Source of the DNA: Rhizomys pruinosus
Lineage: Eukaryota; Chordata; Mammalia; Rodentia; Spalacidae
Assembly (NCBI GenBank): GCA_009823505.1
Contig: VZQC01008059.1
Span: 2,584,815 to 2,648,814 of the forward strand
Reading direction: 5' to 3'
DNA length: 64,000 nucleotides
This document shows, in pieces, positions 63,906 through 64,000 of the stretch. The notes under the pieces are model-generated. The model saw only the letters and a list, made by a program, of their open reading frames with translations. It had not been told where the DNA came from and made no database searches. Positions within the stretch are counted from its first letter, which is position 1. Each line of letters starts with the position of its first letter. The translations under genes were made by a program, and so were the position numbers.

Positions 63906-63940
63906 GAGCTGACTTTATCCAATAGGAAACTTTATTATAG
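63858..63940 (-). promoter_or_regulatory. Promoter-like block at the right edge, presumed CTNND1 promoter
   Basis: Reading the minus strand, elements occur in this order: CTATAATAAA (63940-63931), ATTGG (63923-63919), TGATTTATG (63902-63894), ATTGG (63884-63880) and the CRE-like CTGACATCA (63866-63858). Two inverted CCAAT boxes 35-40 bp apart are typical of NF-Y promoters. A TATA-like box upstream of the ATTGG boxes is an unusual order, so the true start site is uncertain. The sequence is not CpG-rich. Confidence 0.4.
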
Positions 63941-63987
63941 GAAATTAAAAAAAAGAGAGAGGAGGAGAGAAAGAGACGGGAAGTTTC

Positions 63988-64000
63988 ATATATATATATA
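63988..64000. repeat. (AT)n at the window edge
   Basis: tatatatatata runs to the last base; its length is unknown. Confidence 0.8.

Overview
The window is nuclear DNA from a rodent. It is dense with 7SL-derived B1 SINEs and tRNA-derived B2 SINEs, plus ID/B4-like elements and CA, GA, AAAT and GGAA microsatellites. B1, B2, ID and B4 together indicate a mouse-like (myomorph) rodent. The B2 consensus here differs from the mouse consensus I know, so I do not name a species. Runs of N at 45256-45273 and at 52146 mark small assembly gaps.

One protein-coding gene can be supported: CTNND1 (p120-catenin, delta-1 catenin), on the minus strand. Fifteen coding exons were read from splice junctions with matching phases. 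They run from the first ATG at 32085 to a splice donor at 6173 and give 879 complete codons of the full-length (~968 residue) protein. The last ~89 residues, which include alternative exons A and B and the stop codon, lie left of position 1. The exons encode the N-terminal coiled coil, the tyrosine-rich regulatory segment, the armadillo repeat domain and the start of the C-terminal tail. All four alternative start codons of p120 (M1, M55, M102, M324) are present. The 18-nt alternative exon C at 12103-12120 is also intact.

The right half (32.2-64 kb) is 5' untranslated and intron sequence. A strong candidate non-coding exon ends with a GTAAGT donor at 41207. The right edge (63.5-63.95 kb) has a promoter-like arrangement on the minus strand: a TATA-like box, two ATTGG boxes, a CRE-like site, a GA microsatellite and a candidate exon 1 donor. 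SINE-poor stretches at about 31.0-32.9, 42.8-45.1 and 61.2-63.9 kb coincide with, or lie near, these exon and promoter regions.

The rest is transposable element archaeology. The most notable object is a 368-bp insertion at 25685-26052. It joins an exact full-length U6 snRNA sequence to about 249 bp of another cDNA and a poly(A) tract, is flanked by a 13-15 bp target-site duplication, and sits inside a B2 that also hosts a B1. Other points are a poly(A)-tailed, MaLR-like retrocopy inside a B1 (1683-2847), a 45-bp minisatellite made from a SINE end (9941-10299), a perfect 104-bp tandem duplication (38982-39189), and UGCAUG motifs just downstream of microexon C. I see no new multigene system. 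The findings concern retrotransposition mechanism and splicing regulation.
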